A stretch of 64,000 bases of DNA from Nocardia australiensis (GTDB taxonomy: Bacteria; Actinomycetota; Actinomycetes; Mycobacteriales; Mycobacteriaceae). The stretch spans positions 62,001 through 126,000 of the forward strand of contig NZ_JAJFZM010000007.1 of NCBI RefSeq assembly GCF_020733705.1, in the 5' to 3' direction. Below, piece by piece: positions 8,878 through 17,626 of the stretch; position 1 is the first letter of the stretch; each line of letters begins with the position of its first letter. The translations under genes and the position numbers were made by a program. Under the pieces are notes generated by a model. The model had not been told where the DNA came from and made no database searches. It saw nothing but the letters and a program-made list of their open reading frames with translations.

Positions 8878-8909
8878 ATTGTCTCGCTGGGACAATTGCC
8901 TGTTAGAAT
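8878..8909 (+). promoter_or_regulatory. Promoter and operator of the TetR gene
   Basis: ATTGTC (8878-8883) and GACAAT (8891-8896) form a 19-bp near-perfect palindrome. TAGAAT at 8904-8909 is a good -10 box whose expected transcription start falls at about the ATG at 8916, suggesting a leaderless mRNA. The palindrome would cover the -35 region, fitting autorepression by the TetR protein. Confidence 0.5.
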
Positions 8910-8915
8910 GGCGGC

Positions 8916-9563
8916 ATGGGTGGGGACGACGAAGTCGACCTGGATGGACGCAGGCTGCGTACCCGGCGCAGTCGGGCGGCCATGTCGGCTGCCGCATTCG
9001 ACCTACTGACCGAGCGTGGACTCGGTTCCGTCGCGGTGGAGGACATCGCCGTACGGGCCGGAGTAACCCGCCGTACCTTCAGTCGTCACTTCGCTTCCAT
9101 CGAGGAAGCCGTCCTTGCCGATCTGGACCAGGACGTACACCTGTTCAATGAGGCCCTGTGCCGCCGTCCGCTGAGTGAGCCGCCGCTTATCGCCTATCGC
9201 CACGCCGTGCGTGACTGGCTGAAGGTCGAATACGGCGGCCCGCGCGCGGACCTGTTCGTGCGCCGTTGGGCGCTGTTCCAGCGATTCGACGACGAGCCCG
9301 CGCTGTACGCGAGCTACCAGCGCATCCGTCAAGAAGGGCAGCAAGAATCGGTACGCATCATCGCGGCCAGGCTGGGTACTGATCCGGTAGCGGATCTACG
9401 TCCGGCCGCGGCTGTTGCGGCAGGCTCCGGGATGCTCATCGCGGCGCTGCAGGCCTGGGCACTCGGCACGGATCCAGGCAGCCTCCCCGAGCTCATCGAA
9501 GCCTTCTTCGACACCCTCGCCGGGCTGATTACCGATATCCACCACGAGGAGTCACCGTCATGA
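8916..9563 (+). CDS. TetR-family regulator
   Basis: 215 residues with an N-terminal TetR helix-turn-helix (AAFDLLTERGLGSVAVEDIA, then AGVTRRTFSRHFASIEEAVL). The C-terminal half is a generic ligand-binding domain of the mycofactocin/AcrR-like type. The stop overlaps the start of the Rv1733c-like gene by ATGA, so the two are translationally coupled. A 19-bp palindrome lies just upstream. Likely represses its own operon; the ligand is unknown. Confidence 0.88.
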   Translation: MGGDDEVDLDGRRLRTRRSRAAMSAAAFDLLTERGLGSVAVEDIAVRAGVTRRTFSRHFASIEEAVLADLDQDVHLFNEALCRRPLSEPPLIAYRHAVRDWLKVEYGGPRADLFVRRWALFQRFDDEPALYASYQRIRQEGQQESVRIIAARLGTDPVADLRPAAAVAAGSGMLIAALQAWALGTDPGSLPELIEAFFDTLAGLITDIHHEESPS

Positions 9564-10168
9564 CCACAGGGTCGGTGAATGAGAATGCGGTCCGCCGGAC
9601 GTGCCGACGCGTCGGATTGGATCGGAACCCGATGCGCCGACGCGAAGATCGCCTCCAAGAGGTGATCGCAGTGGTGTTGACGGTGCTGTTCCTGATCATG
9701 ATTCCGGTGGCCGCGATGACGATAGGCGGGCGCGTCTACGAAACGGAAACCCGTGCCGCACAAGCGGAGGCGGCCCAGCTGCACACAGTGGACGCGACGG
9801 TAGTGGAAGTGGGGCAGACACCGATCTACGCACCGGTGACCCCCACGAAGGTGGAATGGCACGATTCGGCAGGCACCGCGCATACCAGCGACTATACGGT
9901 CACCGGCATCGTCAAACCCGGTGGCACCGTGACAGTTTGGGTCAACAACGCGGGCAAGGTCGTTGAACCGCCTTCGGCGACCCGGGCCATCAGCAAGGCC
10001 GTCGTCGTCACCACCGTCGTCGGCTTCGCGGTGCTGGCCCTGTTCGGCGGCTGCTACTTCGGGATGCGCCGCGGCCTCGATCGCCGGCGTTCGCGCCTGT
10101 GGGAAACCGAATGGGCGACGGTCGGACTCACCTGGGGTAACCACGGCACTCGGCCGGATCAGAGTTAG
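9560..10168 (+). CDS. Rv1733c-like two-helix membrane protein
   Basis: 202 residues with the family opening RNPMRRREDRLQ, a first membrane helix (AVVLTVLFLIMIPVAAMTIG, about residues 34-55), an external domain of roughly 85 residues containing PVTPTKVEWHDSAGTAH, and a second helix (VVVTTVVGFAVLALFGGCYF) followed by a basic cytoplasmic tail. This is the topology of the mycobacterial Rv1733c family, whose founding member is a DosR-regulon antigen. No DosR-like box was seen here; the gene is coupled to the TetR gene by a 4-bp overlap. Function unknown. Confidence 0.85.
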   Translation: MTTGSVNENAVRRTCRRVGLDRNPMRRREDRLQEVIAVVLTVLFLIMIPVAAMTIGGRVYETETRAAQAEAAQLHTVDATVVEVGQTPIYAPVTPTKVEWHDSAGTAHTSDYTVTGIVKPGGTVTVWVNNAGKVVEPPSATRAISKAVVVTTVVGFAVLALFGGCYFGMRRGLDRRRSRLWETEWATVGLTWGNHGTRPDQS

Positions 10169-10185
10169 TTGTATCGAGGTGTTGT

Positions 10186-10221
10186 GCCCGCCGAGCATGG
10201 GTAGGGACATCCTCGGCGGGC
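10186..10221 (+). terminator. Hairpin downstream of Rv1733c-like gene
   Basis: GCCCGCCGAG (10186-10195) and CTCGGCGGGC (10212-10221) are perfect 10-bp arms around a 16-base loop, 17 bases after the stop codon. Strong stem, no U tract; likely terminator. Confidence 0.55.
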
Positions 10222-10385
10222 GCGCCGCGTGCCGGGTCGCTGAGCGGCGAACGAGGGGTCGGGCACTTCGATAACGTCAGGTAGTCATCGAGCCGGACGC
10301 TCGGTGGGCCGACGACGTCGGAAATCTGACGAATTCTGCCATGTTGTGTTGTGACACAGCATGATCCGGCGACAGGTGGGAAGGC

Positions 10386-11936
10386 TCAGACCGGGAACAG
10401 GCTGTGCTTGCGCGGATTGTGCTTCTTGATCGCGCCCTTGTCCCGGAGCAGTCGCAATGCCTTACGAATCTCGAGGCGGGTTTGCGACGGCTCGATGACC
10501 GCATCGATGTAGCCGCGTTCGGCCGCTATCCACGGAGTGGCTATGGTCGCGTTGTAGAAGTCGATCATTTGAGCGCGTACGGCGACGCGCTGGTCGGCCG
10601 GGGTGGACTCGAGCTGTTTACGGCCGATGATGCCGACCATGCTCTCGGCGCCCATCACCGCGATCCGTGCGGTGGGCCAGGCGAGGCTGATGTCGGCACC
10701 GAGTTGCTTGCAGCCCATCACCGCGTACCCGCCACCGTAAGCTTTGCGCGTCACGATCGTCACGATCGGTACGGTCGCCTCGATCACCGAGCGGAAGAAC
10801 CGCCCGCCGCGCTTGATGACACCATTGCGCTCCTCCTCGACACCCGGCAGCACGCCGGGGGTGTCGACGACGAAGATGAGCGGCAGCCCATAGGCGTCGC
10901 ACAGCCGGATGAAATGGGTGGCTTTGTCCGAGCACTGCGCGTCGAGTGCGCCGCCGAGCACCTGTGGTTGGTTGGCGACCACACCGACGCTGCGGCCGTC
11001 GACCCGGGCGAAGCCGGTGATCAGGTTCTGCGCGGTGTCCGCGGCGATCTCATGGAAGGCGCCGTCGTCGAAGATGCGCAGCAGGATCTCGTGCATGTCG
11101 TAACCGACCTTGTCCGAGTCCGGAATGATCGTGTCGAGCTCGCGATCGTGGTCGGTGGTCTCCGGCTCCAGGCCTGGGTTCACGACCGGAGGCTGCTCCA
11201 GGCAGCTCGACGGCAGGTAGCCGAGATAGTCGCGGACCCAGTCGAACGCGGCCTTCTCGTCGGGGGCGACGTGGTGGACGGTGCCGTTGGCGGCCTGAAC
11301 GGCCGCGCCACCGAGTTCTTCCGCACTCACCACCTCGCCGGTCACCGCCTTGATGACCTCGGGGCCGGTGACGAACATGTAGGACTTGTCGGTCGCGACC
11401 AGTACATCCATATTCACCGGACCGTACACCGATCCGGCGGCGCATTTACCGAGCATGATCGCTACCTGCGGCACGAACCCGGACAGGTCCTCCTGGCGGC
11501 GGCACATCAGCGCGTACCAGGCCAGCGATGCCACCGCGTCCTGGATTCGGGCGCCGCCGGAATCGTTGATCGCTACCACCGGGCAGGCGTTCTCCTGCGC
11601 GAACTCCATGGCGGCGGCGACCTTGCGGCCGAACATCTCGCCGACTGACCCACCGTGCACGGTCTGGTCATGCGCGATGACCACCACCGGCCTGCCATCG
11701 ATGAATCCGCGGCCGGTGACCACGCCATCGCCGTACATGGCGCTACCGGAGCCGGGTTGACGCATCAGCGCGCCCATCTCGATGAACGAGCCGACGTCAA
11801 GCAGCATGCGCGCCCGTTCTCGGGCGCTCGGTATTCCCTTGGCCTTGCGTTTCGCGATGCCGATCTCGCCAGCGGGTTCCTCGGCGAGCTCCAGGATGTC
11901 CCGAAGTTCTTCCAGCTTGTCTCGCGTAAAGCTCAT
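10386..11936 (-). CDS. Acyl-CoA carboxylase carboxyltransferase (beta) subunit
   Basis: 516 residues, the usual length of actinobacterial AccD subunits. The N-terminal half carries the crotonase-fold signatures VVVIAHDQTVHGGSVGEMF and NDSGGARIQDAVASL. The C-terminal half has IFVVDTPGVLPGVEEERNG, KAYGGGYAVMG and AVMGAESMVGIIGRK, and the chain ends in HSLFPV. It transfers carboxyl groups from biotin to acyl-CoA (acetyl-, propionyl- or longer), with a biotinylated alpha subunit encoded elsewhere. Substrate cannot be fixed from sequence by eye. A degraded C-terminal copy lies at 8461-8720. Leftward and monocistronic here. Confidence 0.9.
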   Translation of the reverse strand: MSFTRDKLEELRDILELAEEPAGEIGIAKRKAKGIPSARERARMLLDVGSFIEMGALMRQPGSGSAMYGDGVVTGRGFIDGRPVVVIAHDQTVHGGSVGEMFGRKVAAAMEFAQENACPVVAINDSGGARIQDAVASLAWYALMCRRQEDLSGFVPQVAIMLGKCAAGSVYGPVNMDVLVATDKSYMFVTGPEVIKAVTGEVVSAEELGGAAVQAANGTVHHVAPDEKAAFDWVRDYLGYLPSSCLEQPPVVNPGLEPETTDHDRELDTIIPDSDKVGYDMHEILLRIFDDGAFHEIAADTAQNLITGFARVDGRSVGVVANQPQVLGGALDAQCSDKATHFIRLCDAYGLPLIFVVDTPGVLPGVEEERNGVIKRGGRFFRSVIEATVPIVTIVTRKAYGGGYAVMGCKQLGADISLAWPTARIAVMGAESMVGIIGRKQLESTPADQRVAVRAQMIDFYNATIATPWIAAERGYIDAVIEPSQTRLEIRKALRLLRDKGAIKKHNPRKHSLFPV

Positions 11937-12504
11937 ATGGGGTGATGCCGTCCTTCGAACTCTTTGTCGCCGTTGCTCCGCCTATTACTTCGTAAAGGGG
12001 CGCGGCGCTCGATGCTATCCGGGATGAGATCGGAAGCACAGGTTGCGGTCATTACTCATGGGGTAGCTCACAGGGTTGGGTCGCCCGCTCTTGGTCGATC
12101 GCCCAACTAAGAGTTGCCGACGGCCGGGCCCGCCTGCTGATCGTGGGGTGGCACTGACGTGGCGCCGGTTATGCGCGGTCGGCGCTGCGTCTCGAAAAAT
12201 GAACGGCTGCTTGTGATTTCGCCTGACCTCTGGAGTGTGGGCTGATGAGGTCCTATTCTGCCTTCACATCGGCGTTTCGGCGCCGATCGTAGCTAGCCTT
12301 CCGGATTCATGGCGGCACACACGCGGCTCGGGCCCCACGAACTTGGAAATGAAACTGGTCGAGCACGCGGGCAACGTGCCGCATGGCGATGTCGCTACGA
12401 CGGCACGCAGCCTGGTGGCCGCCGCGGCGGCTGGCGCCGAATCCGAGGATGTTAGCGGATCGGCCCGCTGGGCGTGTGAAGGCGTGGCATGGAAACCGTG
12501 CTCG
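11937..12504. other. Gene-poor stretch upstream of desaturase remnant
   Basis: It includes the promoter side of the leftward carboxylase gene. Overlapping ORFs on both strands show no family motifs. The right part (from about 12350) may contain the unrecognisable N-terminal half of the decayed desaturase, but I could not align it by eye. Confidence 0.4.
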
Positions 12505-13200
12505 ATCTCGGAATCGTGCTCGCTGGACGGCGTATGGGGCACCTGGGTGGGGCGATGGGTCGCCGCGGAGAACCGGCACGCGATCGTCGCTGCGCGACTA
12601 TCTCGTTGTCACCCGCGCCGTCGACCCGGTCGCGCTTGTGGCGGCCGGGATGGCGCATATGACCACCGGCGTCGCGAAACCCGTGAAGGGGCCGCGATCC
12701 CTGCGTCCGGTCGCATATGTTACGTTGCGGTAATTGGTAACTCGAATCCGTCACCGCTACACCGGAGCGGTGACGGTGAACCAGTTGCCGAACGTATGAT
12801 CGAGTGAATTGCCGCCGACGAGAACCTGCATATGATCTTCTATCGCAACCTCAGCACCGCGGCACTGGACCTGACGCCGAACGAGATGCTGCGTGCGATC
12901 ACCGATATCGTGACCCGGTTCCAAATGCCCGGTCCCACCCAGCCCAATTTCCGCCGGAACGCCGCTGTGTCGGCCAAGAGCCAAATCTTCGACCTGCGGC
13001 CGCATCTCGACGTTGTGGTTCGCCCGGTGCTGCGAGCGTGGAACGTGTTCGACCGCACCGATTTGTCCGGGGACGGCGACCGCGCACGCGATGAACTGTC
13101 CGCCTGCCTCGATGAATTAGAGATCAAGGCACGACGTTTCGAGGAACAGCGCGACCGGGCAGCCGCCCGCGGAGCTGAGCGGGGCGCTGTAGCGGTATGA
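12505..13200 (+). pseudogene. Acyl-ACP desaturase pseudogene (DesA-like)
   Basis: Pieces of the DesA family are spread over two frames. Frame one has ISESCSLDGVWGTWVGRW and AENRHAI (first ExxH di-iron motif). A one-base shift near 12584-12588 leads to frame two, SLRDYLVVTRAVDPVAL and PVAYVTLR, then TAA at 12731-12733 where the family has a Glu codon, then LVTRIRHRYTG. Back in frame one come GEPVAERMIE, TGA at 12805-12807 (family: Arg or Ala), and IAADENLHMIFYRN (second ExxH). The last 122 codons are intact (QMPGPTQPNFRR, VLRAWNVFDRTDLSG). At least two frameshifts and two stops make it non-functional. Its stop overlaps the ATG of the mycolyltransferase gene. Confidence 0.85.
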
Positions 13201-14228
13201 GCCTACGAATGCCCATGACCGCGGCGGCGATGGCAGTCATCGCCGCGGTCAGTGCCGCGCCCACACTCGCGGAGGCACCCTCCGAACCGCCGCAGCCGCC
13301 GCCGGTGAACCCGGCAATGACGCGAACCGGGCTGATCAGTGAGGAGATCGTCGACGCGCATCGGTCGCGATTGCACATCGCCTCGGCCGCGATGCGACGA
13401 ATCATTACCGTCGACATATTGCGTGGCACCGGTGCGGGGCCGCGTCCGGTTCTGTATCTGCTCGACGGTGTCGACGGTGATGCCACCTCCGCCTGGCTCA
13501 CCAAGGGTCGGGCGGCGGAATTCTTCGCAGACAAGCCGGTGGATGTCGTCTTGACCAGCGGCGGCACCGGCAGCATGTACAGCGACTGGGAACGTCACGA
13601 CTCGGCGCTCGGCCTCAATCGCTGGGAAACCTTCCTCACCGAGGAACTGCCTCCGATCGTCGAATCCCTACTGAAATCCAATGGACACCGCGCGATTGCC
13701 GGAGTGTCCATGGGTGCGCAGGCGGCGATGATGCTTGCCCAACGTCATCCCGGCCTGTTCCAGGCGGTCGCCGGGATGAGCGGTTGCTATTCCACCGCCG
13801 ACCCATTGGGTCACGCGGTGACCACGATTACCGTCGCCTCGCGTGGTGGCGATGTCGAAAACCTGTGGGGACCGCCGTCGTCGCCCGATTGGGCCGCGCA
13901 CGACAGCGTGCTCGGCGCCGAGGTCCTGCGCGGCACCACGATCTACCTCTCGGCCGCGTCCGGTGTTCCGACGAATGCCGACCTGGTGGCCGTCGCCAAT
14001 TCACCGAGCGTTGGCGAGGCGCTGGCGATTGCGGGTGGGGGAACGGCATTGGAGGCCGGGGCCCGGTTGTGCACCGACCGCTTCGTGGCACGGCTCGGCG
14101 AGCTGCGCATTCCCGTCACCGTGGACTATGAGCCGACCGGCATGCACACCTGGCCCGATTTCGAGGCGCAGCTGCCGCGTGCCTGGCGGACACTCGCTCC
14201 AGCGCTCGGTCTACCCGAACCTAGCTGA
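13197..14228 (+). CDS. Secreted mycolyltransferase/esterase (antigen 85-like)
   Basis: 343 residues starting with a signal peptide (AAAMAVIAAVSAAPTLAEA) and a Pro-rich spacer. The fold is that of the esterase/Ag85 family (PF00756): VLYLLDGVDG, a trypsin-like sequence of strands, LTEELPPIVE, nucleophile elbow AIAGVSMGAQAAMMLA, MSGCYS, and a C-terminal GMHTWPDFEAQLP that supplies the catalytic His. Nocardial and mycobacterial members transfer mycolates to trehalose or arabinogalactan in the envelope. The start overlaps the stop of the desaturase remnant (ATGA), so its expression was once coupled to that gene and may now rely on another promoter. Confidence 0.85.
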   Translation: MSLRMPMTAAAMAVIAAVSAAPTLAEAPSEPPQPPPVNPAMTRTGLISEEIVDAHRSRLHIASAAMRRIITVDILRGTGAGPRPVLYLLDGVDGDATSAWLTKGRAAEFFADKPVDVVLTSGGTGSMYSDWERHDSALGLNRWETFLTEELPPIVESLLKSNGHRAIAGVSMGAQAAMMLAQRHPGLFQAVAGMSGCYSTADPLGHAVTTITVASRGGDVENLWGPPSSPDWAAHDSVLGAEVLRGTTIYLSAASGVPTNADLVAVANSPSVGEALAIAGGGTALEAGARLCTDRFVARLGELRIPVTVDYEPTGMHTWPDFEAQLPRAWRTLAPALGLPEPS

Positions 14229-14307
14229 GGACACGATGGTCGTGGCCGCTGCGTGCGGAGGAACCGCTGATGGGGGTCGGCTGAGGCCGCGGCTGGAATG
14301 AGTCGGC

Positions 14308-14601
14308 GGCGCCGGCGGGGCGATGCTGCCGAATCCTCGGCCGCTGGTGGTCGCCGACCAGTTCAGTGTGCTGGAGTCGCTGTATCCGGGGCGCATCGAT
14401 GTGGGACTCGGGCGATCGGTGGGTTCACCGATGGGTGCGCCGCGCGCTCGGGCCTGGCAAGCGCGATGCGGAGGACTTCGACAGCAGCTCACCGAGGTGC
14501 TGGAGTTCTTCGGGCGCGGCGGGGAAGGAGTGCATGTGGCGGTTGCCCACCGGGCGACGTCCGCACCCTCGTCACCCGGTGGGCTGGCTTTGTGTCGCTA
14601 G
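14308..14601 (+). pseudogene. Remnant of luciferase-like flavin monooxygenase
   Basis: In one frame the text GGAMLPNPRPLVVADQFSVL then ESLYPGRIDVGLGRS matches the conserved GGxMLPNH...LHPGRIDLGLGR segment of LLM-class flavin oxidoreductases (F420- or FMN-dependent). A neighbouring frame contributes GPGKRDAEDF, and the first frame resumes with LRQQLTEVLEFF, the usual continuation. Both ends of the gene are missing and there are compensating frameshifts. It is an internal fragment of about 90 codons with no sign of function. Confidence 0.7.
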
Positions 14602-15095
14602 CCGGTCGTCGAACGTTCGGCGTGGCGCAGGTGGAGTGCGCGAATCTTGTCGGCCAATGGCAGCGCGGGACCCGCGATCTCGATTTCCGGCGCTATGGCG
14701 GCAATCGGCAGGGCGAGCACTGGGCCCGGCGCGACGCCCATCTCCTGGCGCCATTCGGCGAGTTGTTGAGCCGAAGCCGCGAATACGATGCGTCCGAGTC
14801 CTGCCCAGGCGTGCGCGGCGGAGCACATCGGGCAGTGCTCGCCCGAGGTGTACACCGTCGCGTGCGCGCGCACCGTGGGCGCGAGATGCTGTGCGCCCCA
14901 ACGGGCGAGCTCGAACTCCGGGTGCCGGGTCGGGTCGCCCGTCGCCACTTCGTTCTTGGCCGTGGCAACCACGCGATCCTCGACCACGAGCAGCGATCCG
15001 AACGGCGCGTTACCACTGTCGAGCGCTTCTGTGGCCAGTACCACGCATTCGTCGAGATAGCGGAGATCGACGTCGGTAAGCATGTAACGAATCAT
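14598..15095 (-). CDS. Nucleoside (cytidine/guanine-type) deaminase
   Basis: 165 residues from the ATG at 15095 (an upstream ATG at 15140 is less likely; GGAG nine bases before 15095 fits a ribosome binding site). The zinc site is visible: TRHPEFELARW (HxE motif with the general-base Glu) and EHCPMCSAAHAW (PCxxC-type motif). The sequence NAPFGSLLVVEDRVVATAKN is the standard opening of the CDA fold. Substrate may be guanine, cytosine or a nucleoside. Leftward, 61 bp downstream of the LysR gene, so the two may be co-transcribed. Confidence 0.85.
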   Translation of the reverse strand: MIRYMLTDVDLRYLDECVVLATEALDSGNAPFGSLLVVEDRVVATAKNEVATGDPTRHPEFELARWGAQHLAPTVRAHATVYTSGEHCPMCSAAHAWAGLGRIVFAASAQQLAEWRQEMGVAPGPVLALPIAAIAPEIEIAGPALPLADKIRALHLRHAERSTTG

Positions 15096-15156
15096 ATGCA
15101 TCGACTCCATCGGATGGCCCGATCTTCTTCCGCAACGCAAATCGCGTGGTCGATGC

Positions 15157-16059
15157 TCAGGCCGGTTCGGTTGACTGTGCCGCGTGGCGCAGGTGTTCGG
15201 CCAGTGCCACCGTCGCGGTCGATGAGATCTTCGCCTGTGCGCCCCACGCGAGCAAATGGCGGCGGCGGGACCAAGGGTCCGTCAGCTCACACACGTCGAG
15301 CATTTGATCGGCGTCGATTGCGCGACGGGGCACGATAGCCAGTCCGACGCCAGCGGACGCGAGGGGGATCAGGGTGTTGAGGTTGGCGACGCGGGTACGA
15401 TATCGCGCTACCGGTGCGTGCGGACCGATGTTCTTCTCGATCCATCGCTGTAGCGAAGAGCCGGCGTTGAGCCCGATGAGTGGGTGTTCGGCGGCCTCTG
15501 TGTAGGTCAAAGTGTCTCGCCCGGTGAGGATTCCGCCGACCTGACCGATGACGACAAGGGAGTCGTCGCCGAGCGGTTCCGTTTCCAGGCCACTGTCGCC
15601 GGCCTCGCCGTCGATGACGACGCCCAGGTCCGCCTCGCCGTCGGCGAGCATTCGAATGGTCTGCGGGGTGCTACTTTCGGAAACCGTGACATCGATGCCC
15701 GGGTGCGCACGAAGAAAAGAGATCAAGGCTTGCGGCACGAGCCGATGCATCGCGGAACCGCCGCCCAATAGCGTCAGCGGGGCAGTGGGGGATCGGAGGT
15801 AGCTCGCGACGGCGCCTTCGAGCCGGGCTGTCTGCGCGAGAACCTCGCGCGCGTGCCGGGCGAGGGTTGTTCCCGCCGGGGTCGGGCGCACGCCCCGACG
15901 GCAGCGGACAAGTAGCGTGACTCCAACTTGATGCTCGAGCGAGCGGACCCTGGCGCTGGCCGAAGGCAGGCTCAGATGCATGCGCCGCGCGCCCGCGGTG
16001 ATCGACCCCTCCGCCACGATATCGAGGAACAGCCGCAGATCATCCAGGTCGTAGCGCAC
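15157..16059 (-). CDS. LysR-family regulator
   Basis: 300 residues. The winged helix-turn-helix is at the N-terminus (LRLFLDIVAEGSITAGARRM, SLPSASARVRSLEHQVGVTL), followed by a LysR substrate-binding domain (TLLGGGSAMHRLVPQALISF, GEADLGVVIDG, VGLAIVPRRAI). Length is typical. It is followed by the deaminase gene in the same direction and faces a small membrane-protein gene. Targets and inducer are unknown. Confidence 0.88.
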   Translation of the reverse strand: MRYDLDDLRLFLDIVAEGSITAGARRMHLSLPSASARVRSLEHQVGVTLLVRCRRGVRPTPAGTTLARHAREVLAQTARLEGAVASYLRSPTAPLTLLGGGSAMHRLVPQALISFLRAHPGIDVTVSESSTPQTIRMLADGEADLGVVIDGEAGDSGLETEPLGDDSLVVIGQVGGILTGRDTLTYTEAAEHPLIGLNAGSSLQRWIEKNIGPHAPVARYRTRVANLNTLIPLASAGVGLAIVPRRAIDADQMLDVCELTDPWSRRRHLLAWGAQAKISSTATVALAEHLRHAAQSTEPA

Positions 16060-16256
16060 CCCTTCAGCCTATGTCGCTGCCTAAGGCTGGGTATGTCGAT
16101 TCCGCATTGTGAGCCGCTGATCGGACCGTGATGCTCGAGGGGTGTCCACGATCATGATGCTCGGCGCTATGGCGAATCGCCCGAGGACTCGACGCCGCAG
16201 TCATCACGGCACCTGCGCTGAGCAACCATCAATTGTTGAATTCGAGGTGGATCCTC

Positions 16257-16502
16257 ATGACCGAATCCGACGCCGCTCGGTGCACGGGTGCGATACCGAA
16301 CACGGCGAGTTCCGGTTCTTCCGACACGAACGCTATCGAGGCGTCGTCCGACGTGGCTCGGTTACTACGGGTATTCGCCGTGCGCGCGATCGTCTTGGCG
16401 ATCCTCGCCGCTGTCGTGGGCGCGACCGCACTGGCCGGGCTTCTGGTGCTGGCCGGTCTCGGCCTGTTTGTGGCTTCGGTTGATCGTTGGCGGCAGGGAT
16501 GA
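16257..16502 (+). CDS. Small single-helix membrane protein
   Basis: 81 residues from the ATG at 16257, with GAGGTGG about 7 bases upstream as ribosome binding site. The first 40 residues are polar; residues about 46-75 are a long hydrophobic stretch (AIVLAILAAVVGATALAGLL), and the tail is basic (DRWRQG). No family recognised. A leftward alternative on the other strand has no better support. Confidence 0.5.
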   Translation: MTESDAARCTGAIPNTASSGSSDTNAIEASSDVARLLRVFAVRAIVLAILAAVVGATALAGLLVLAGLGLFVASVDRWRQG

Positions 16503-16837
16503 CCGGTCGAGTGGTGGATGGTGCCGATCGGAACGCCTTCGCGCGCCCATGCCGCCGCGGCGTCCTGCGGGCGCGGGAGTTTCTCGGGAATTCCTCGCCA
16601 TCGAGCATGCTGACGGCCGACCCGAGGCAGGTTCGGGTCTATCGCTTGAACTCGGAGCTGCTCCTTTTGACAAGAGCATCGGCCATCCGGACCGGTAGTA
16701 TCACCCGGGCCGGAGCGGACACCCAGAAACCGGGGGCTCGCCCGGTGCGTGCCGTGTCATGGAGGGTGAGCAGTACACCATCCCCCGTGTCCGGCGCGGT
16801 CGGAAGGGTAGTGATGACCAAGCGATAGGGGCAGGCG
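16503..16837. other. Intergenic stretch
   Basis: Open frames occur on both strands but none shows motifs. AGGGG at 16827-16831 is the ribosome binding site of the following HAD gene. Confidence 0.4.
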
Positions 16838-17314
16838 ATGAGACCGGCTCTGAGATGTCTTGTCTGGGAACTGGACAACACCCTGTGGGACGGTGTCGTG
16901 TGCGACGCGACGAGCACCGCGCCCCGGCCCGGGAGCCTGCGTGCACTACAGACGCTCAGCGATCGTGGCATCTGGCACGCCGTCGCCAGTCGCGGCGACC
17001 GCGACCTGACCATGGACAAGCTCTATCGGCACGGGGTCTACGAGATGTTCTCGGCCATCGAGATCGGCTGGGGTCGCAAGTCCTCGTCGCTCGTGCGCAT
17101 CGCTACAACACTCGGATTGAGCTTGGACACCATCGGTTTCATAGACGCGGAGCCGATCGAGCGCGCCGAAGTACAGCGCGCGCTGCCGAGGGTGCGCTGC
17201 TATGCCGCACGCAATGCCGATGTGCTGCCCGCGCTTCCAGAGTTCCGCCCAGTATTGCCCACCGGTCCGAACCGCACGCCGCCTTTGGGTTTCGCGCGGG
17301 TTCCGGTGCTGTAG
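16838..17314 (+). CDS. FkbH-like HAD-superfamily protein with altered active site
   Basis: 158 residues, all of it the FkbH/HAD-IIIC domain: CLVWELDNTLWDGVV, GIWHAVASRGDRDL, IEIGWGRKSSSLVRIA, DTIGFIDAEPIERAEVQRAL, VRCYAA. In the family, motif I reads DLDNT, with the first Asp as nucleophile; here Glu11 takes that place (ELDNT), while Asp13 is kept. The late acidic motif, commonly DDxPxER, reads DAEPIER, so one Asp is also lost. These changes suggest reduced or lost phosphatase/glyceryl-transfer activity. No acyl carrier protein or polyketide genes are nearby. Possibly a decaying or repurposed paralogue. Confidence 0.75.
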   Translation: MRPALRCLVWELDNTLWDGVVCDATSTAPRPGSLRALQTLSDRGIWHAVASRGDRDLTMDKLYRHGVYEMFSAIEIGWGRKSSSLVRIATTLGLSLDTIGFIDAEPIERAEVQRALPRVRCYAARNADVLPALPEFRPVLPTGPNRTPPLGFARVPVL

Positions 17315-17626
17315 CCGCCTGAACCGGCGCTGTTCACGAATATCGGGCAATACCGCCACATCCAGCTGTCGCAATCGCGCCGGGTCGGCGAAAACCTCAT
17401 ACGCGGCGACCCGATCGCCCACCACTGTGACGGTGCTGCGCGCCCACTGGTACGTCGACCTCACCTGTCCGATGCCCTATCTCGTTCTGGCCGCCCCCTC
17501 TACGGGCCTTTCGTCGCCGCGTAGTCGGTACATCACTCGACGCAAACCGGCACTGCGCGCATGATTGCACCGCGAGCAGTGTTGCACCGCATGCCAATTC
17601 GATAGCGTCAAGGGGAGTTCGGGTAC
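17315..17626. other. Intergenic stretch
   Basis: No gene supported. A leftward ORF (16946-17464) overlaps the HAD gene and has no recognisable motifs. Confidence 0.35.

Noticed and set aside
10404..11648. 414-codon rightward ORF
   Set aside because: Antisense to the acyl-CoA carboxylase gene; high-GC third-position effect.
12235..12807. 190-codon ORF as an intact gene
   Set aside because: Its second half is one frame of a frameshifted acyl-ACP desaturase, so it is not a separate gene.
16946..17464. Leftward 172-codon ORF
   Set aside because: Overlaps the FkbH-like gene, lacks motifs and a ribosome binding site.
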